Under the pieces are notes generated by a model. That model worked only from the letters and a program-made list of their open reading frames with translations. It searched no databases and was not told where the DNA came from. This document shows positions 6,395 through 8,957 of a stretch of DNA of 8,957 nt, in pieces (the stretch's first letter is position 1; each line of letters starts with the position of its first letter). This stretch comes from Deltaproteobacteria bacterium (GTDB lineage: Bacteria > Desulfobacterota > DSM-4660 > Desulfatiglandales > Desulfatiglandaceae): contig DUZB01000346.1 of NCBI GenBank assembly GCA_013349725.1, positions 1 through 8,957 on the forward strand. Direction: 5' to 3'. The position numbers were made by a program, and so were the translations under genes.

Positions 6395-7337
6395 CGGAAC
6401 AGAGCATGGTGCAAAGCGGATATATGACTGTGCGACAAAGACCATAGGTTGCACTCCTCTGGTCAGGTTGAATTGGATCTCACAAGGTATTCCTGCTTCT
6501 ATCGTGGTCAAGCTGGAGTTCAGGAATCCGCTGGGGAGCGTGAAGGATCGTATCGGTCTTGCCATGATTGAATCGGCTGAAAAGGCGGGAAAGATAGGAA
6601 AAGGCACCGTGATTGTGGAGCCGACCAGTGGAAACACCGGCATCGCCCTGGCTTTTGTGTGCGCGGAAAAAAAATATCCGCTGGTCCTTACCATGCCCGA
6701 CACCATGAGCATCGAGCGACGGAAGCTCCTGAAACATCTTGGGGCACAGCTGGTCTTGACTCCCGGGGCGGAAGGAATGAAAGGGGCCATCAAGAGGGCC
6801 ATGGAAATCCAGTCGGAAACATCGGGGTCCTATATGCCGAACCAGTTTTCCAATCCGGCCAATCCGGAAATACACAGGAAGACCACCGCCGAGGAGATAT
6901 GGGCGGATACCGAAGGGACGGTGGATATTCTGGTTGCAGGGGTGGGCACAGGAGGGACGATTACGGGCGTTTCGGAAGTGATCAAAGCCCGAAAACCCTC
7001 TTTTAAGGCCATTGCGGTGGAGCCGCGGGATTCCCCTGTGCTTTCCGGCGGAAAACCGGGACCCCATAAAATACAGGGTATCGGGGCAGGTTTTGTTCCG
7101 GAGGTGTTGAACATCGGGATTATTGACGAAGTCGTGCCAGTATCCAACGAGCAGGCATTTGAAACCGCAAGGAAAATGGCAAAGATGGAAGGAATACTCT
7201 GCGGAATTTCTTCCGGGGCGGCGGTTTGGGCAGCTATGGAGGTGGGAAAGAAGTCCGAAAACCAGGGAAAAACGATTATAGTGATTTTACCCAGCACGGG
7301 AGAGCGATACCTGAGCACTCCGCTTTTTCTTGAATAG
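6387..7337 (+). CDS. cysK: Cysteine synthase (O-acetylserine sulfhydrylase)
   Basis: This PLP enzyme joins O-acetylserine with sulfide to give cysteine and acetate in the cytoplasm. It has 316 residues, the standard size. Lys53 in NPLGSVKDR binds PLP. TSGNTG at 80-85 is the substrate loop. GTGGT at 187-191 holds the PLP phosphate. SSGA is at 275-278, and [10 protein letters not shown] at 302-311 is the characteristic C-terminal motif. NQFSNPANP at 152-160 also fits CysK. The motifs favour CysK over cystathionine beta-synthase, which would add domains, but CysM or another beta-substituting role cannot be excluded. It overlaps cysE by 8 nt with its own AGGAGG, so the two steps of cysteine synthesis are co-translated. 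A perfect palindrome lies 29 nt after the stop, ahead of convergent pyrG. Confidence 0.95.
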   Translation: MPDGTEHGAKRIYDCATKTIGCTPLVRLNWISQGIPASIVVKLEFRNPLGSVKDRIGLAMIESAEKAGKIGKGTVIVEPTSGNTGIALAFVCAEKKYPLVLTMPDTMSIERRKLLKHLGAQLVLTPGAEGMKGAIKRAMEIQSETSGSYMPNQFSNPANPEIHRKTTAEEIWADTEGTVDILVAGVGTGGTITGVSEVIKARKPSFKAIAVEPRDSPVLSGGKPGPHKIQGIGAGFVPEVLNIGIIDEVVPVSNEQAFETARKMAKMEGILCGISSGAAVWAAMEVGKKSENQGKTIIVILPSTGERYLSTPLFLE

Positions 7338-7366
7338 TGGGATGTTGCCGCGCATAAAGAGCATAA

Positions 7367-7456
7367 TACCATGAAGGACATGAAGAGCATGAAGAAAAAA
7401 AAGGCTCTGGAGAGTTGTCCTATAGACCCTTCATGCTCTTCATGTCCTTCATGGTA
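7367..7456. repeat. Perfect 28-bp inverted repeat between cysK and pyrG
   Basis: Positions 7367-7394 are the exact reverse complement of 7429-7456, separated by a 34-nt spacer that starts with eight A residues. Each arm is built from 9-nt steps such as ATGAAGGAC and ATGAAGAGC. Imperfect relatives (CATAAAGAG and CATAATACC) extend the pattern to the left from 7353. A transcript of either strand would form a very stable hairpin, and the site between convergent genes suits bidirectional termination or 3'-end protection. No U run follows the stem on either strand, so it is not a canonical intrinsic terminator. The repeat family differs from the 7-nt family elsewhere in the window. Confidence 0.85.
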
Positions 7457-7490
7457 GATTCTGTAATCCCGACCTTTTCAGCCTGGTTCT

Positions 7491-8957
7491 TCATTTGGCC
7501 ATGCAAGCCTTTACGAAGCCGTAGAAGAGGGGGGCGGGGAGTTCCATCCTTGACTTGAGTTCGGGGTGTGCCTGGGTAGCCACAAAGAATTTCAGCAACG
7601 GCAATTCAATGAACTCCACCAGTCTCCCGTTCAGGGAAAGTCCTGAAAAAACCAATCCTTTATCCTGCAGAATGTCATGGTAATCGGGGTTTACCTCATA
7701 CCGGTGACGGTGTCTTTCCGAAACCTCTTTTTTTCCATATAATCCATGGACAACGGACCCCTCCCGTAAAAGGGCCGGATAGGCGCCAAGTCTCATGGTT
7801 CCACCCTTTTCCGTGATCTCCTTCTGTTCCGGAAGAATATCGATGACCGGATGTGGAGTGTCAGCGTCCATTTCTGAGGAGTTCGCGCCAGTGAGCCCGC
7901 ATACATCCCTGGCAAATTCAATGACGGCAAGCTGGAGCCCTAAACAAAGGCCCAGGAAGGGAATATCCCGTTCTCTTGCCAGCCGGATAACCTCAATTTT
8001 GCCCTCCGTTCCCCTTGAACCAAATCCACCCGGTACAACAAGCCCGTCTACCTGTTCCAGGAAAGAGCTGTCGCGTAACTCTGTTGTTTCCACCCATTCC
8101 AGATTTATTTTACATCCTAAGTGGGCGGTGCAGTGATTGAAACTTTCAATGATGGAGGCATAAGAATCTTCCAGTTTGGTATATTTTCCGCACATGGCCA
8201 CCGTGATCTCTCTCTTGGGGTTCTTTATGTTTTCCACCAGTTTTTTCCATTTTCTGAGATCAGGAGGGCTGTAGATATTCAGTTTTTTGTGGATAATTTC
8301 CGGAAGACCCTCTTTTTCGAAAACAATCGGGATTTCATAAATATCTTCCACATCGAGGCCTGTAATGACAGCATCGGGGCTTACGTCGCAGAAATTGGAG
8401 ATCTTTGTCTTAATCTCTTTGGTGAGATACTCCGAACACCTTCCAATAATGATGTCCGGAAAGATTCCTCTCTGTTTGAGCAGGTTCACGCTTTGTTGCG
8501 TCGGTTTCGATTTCTGTTCGTTTACTCCGTAGGGAATCGGTACGTAGGTGAGATGGATGTAGAGGATATTCCCTCGCCCCACGTCCTCTTTCATCTGGCG
8601 CATGGCTTCGAGAAAAAGTTCGTTTTCGATGTCCCCTACGGTTCCCCCGATTTCAATGATGACCAGCTCGGCTTCTTCTTCTTTTGCCGTCTGAAAGATG
8701 TGGCTTTTTATGGTGTCGGTCACATGGGGAATATATTGGACGGTTTTTCCTAAGTAATCCCCTCTTCTTTCTTTTTTTCTCACCATATCGAATACTTTTC
8801 CCATGGTGAGATTCCATTTGGTCTTGCAGGTGACTCCTAAAAAACGTTCGTAGTGGCCAAAGTCCATATCCACTTCCCCACCGTCATCCAGCACAAAGAC
8901 TTCCCCGTGCTCAAAAGGGTTCATCGTGCCGGGATCCACGTTCAGATACCCGTCACA
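7491..8957 (-). CDS. pyrG: CTP synthase, N-terminus cut off by the window edge
   Basis: This cytoplasmic enzyme makes CTP from UTP, ATP and glutamine-derived ammonia. The visible 488 residues begin at CDGYLNVDPGTMNPFEHGEV; about 45 N-terminal residues, including the P-loop, lie outside the window. The in-frame GTG at 8939 is not the start. Synthetase-domain signatures are GHYERFLG (34-41 of the visible part), EIGGTVGDIE (102-111) and the EQKSKPTQ segment (147-154). The class I glutamine amidotransferase domain follows from about 250. It has GGFGSRG at 310-316 (oxyanion region), nucleophile Cys338 in GLCLGLQ, and the His464/Glu466 pair in AHPEL. All catalytic residues in view are intact. It converges on cysK, with 153 nt between the stop codons. 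Confidence 0.97.
   Translation of the reverse strand, partial: CDGYLNVDPGTMNPFEHGEVFVLDDGGEVDMDFGHYERFLGVTCKTKWNLTMGKVFDMVRKKERRGDYLGKTVQYIPHVTDTIKSHIFQTAKEEEAELVIIEIGGTVGDIENELFLEAMRQMKEDVGRGNILYIHLTYVPIPYGVNEQKSKPTQQSVNLLKQRGIFPDIIIGRCSEYLTKEIKTKISNFCDVSPDAVITGLDVEDIYEIPIVFEKEGLPEIIHKKLNIYSPPDLRKWKKLVENIKNPKREITVAMCGKYTKLEDSYASIIESFNHCTAHLGCKINLEWVETTELRDSSFLEQVDGLVVPGGFGSRGTEGKIEVIRLARERDIPFLGLCLGLQLAVIEFARDVCGLTGANSSEMDADTPHPVIDILPEQKEITEKGGTMRLGAYPALLREGSVVHGLYGKKEVSERHRHRYEVNPDYHDILQDKGLVFSGLSLNGRLVEFIELPLLKFFVATQAHPELKSRMELPAPLFYGFVKACMAK

Noticed and set aside
7371..7457. 28-codon open frame spanning the cysK-pyrG palindrome, Lys/Met-rich then Cys-rich
   Set aside because: Its composition follows directly from the ATGAAG palindrome arms and their complement, and there is no ribosome binding site. 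It is most likely a by-product of the repeat.
8121..8753. 210-codon open frame on the + strand inside pyrG
   Set aside because: It is antisense to highly conserved CTP synthase sequence and its translation has no recognisable features.
8937..8939. GTG at 8939 as the start of pyrG
   Set aside because: Frame and family homology continue upstream of it to the window edge (CDGYLN), so the true start lies outside the window.

Overview
The window reads as an ordinary chromosomal segment of a bacterium with mid-range GC content. It holds seven protein genes, all housekeeping: serS, a small penicillin-binding transpeptidase, nifU, nifS, cysE, cysK (all + strand) and a 5'-truncated pyrG (- strand, running off the right edge). 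No rRNA, tRNA, CRISPR array, transposase or phage gene is visible. My best guess at the source is an anaerobic Gram-negative of the former Deltaproteobacteria (Desulfobacterota). The guess rests on the three-domain NifU plus NifS pair without an isc operon, the long EpsC-type serine acetyltransferase, and 7-nt-periodic intergenic repeats. It is an inference, not a proof.

Layout. Positions 1-167 are a leader with no supported gene. serS (168-1454) is followed by a 205-nt gap filled almost entirely by a repeat element with inverted ends. Then come the transpeptidase gene (1660-3006), a likely terminator, a second heptamer tract, and the tightly coupled nifU-nifS pair (3140-5142, ATGA overlap). 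A terminator-like hairpin overlaps the nifS stop codon. The 283-nt gap that follows carries a second repeat element with the same ends as the first. cysE-cysK (5426-7337, 8-nt overlap) forms another coupled pair. A perfect 28-bp inverted repeat separates it from the convergent pyrG (7491 to the edge).

How the genes fit together. CysE activates serine to O-acetylserine and CysK converts that with sulfide to cysteine. NifS takes sulfur from cysteine as a persulfide, and NifU uses it to build Fe-S clusters. The middle of the window is therefore a serine-to-cysteine-to-Fe-S block. serS also uses serine, but its closeness may be coincidence. The transpeptidase (cell wall) and pyrG (CTP synthesis) are unrelated in function.

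The part that gene annotation does not explain is the intergenic DNA. Three of the gaps contain short tracts built from 7-nt units (CAGGTGT/CTGACAC, GTTAACC, ACTGACC), two of them arranged as inverted ends around unrelated interiors of about 100 nt. A fourth gap has a perfect palindrome with a mostly 9-nt periodicity. These repeats are the best candidates for follow-up. I see no new multi-gene system.
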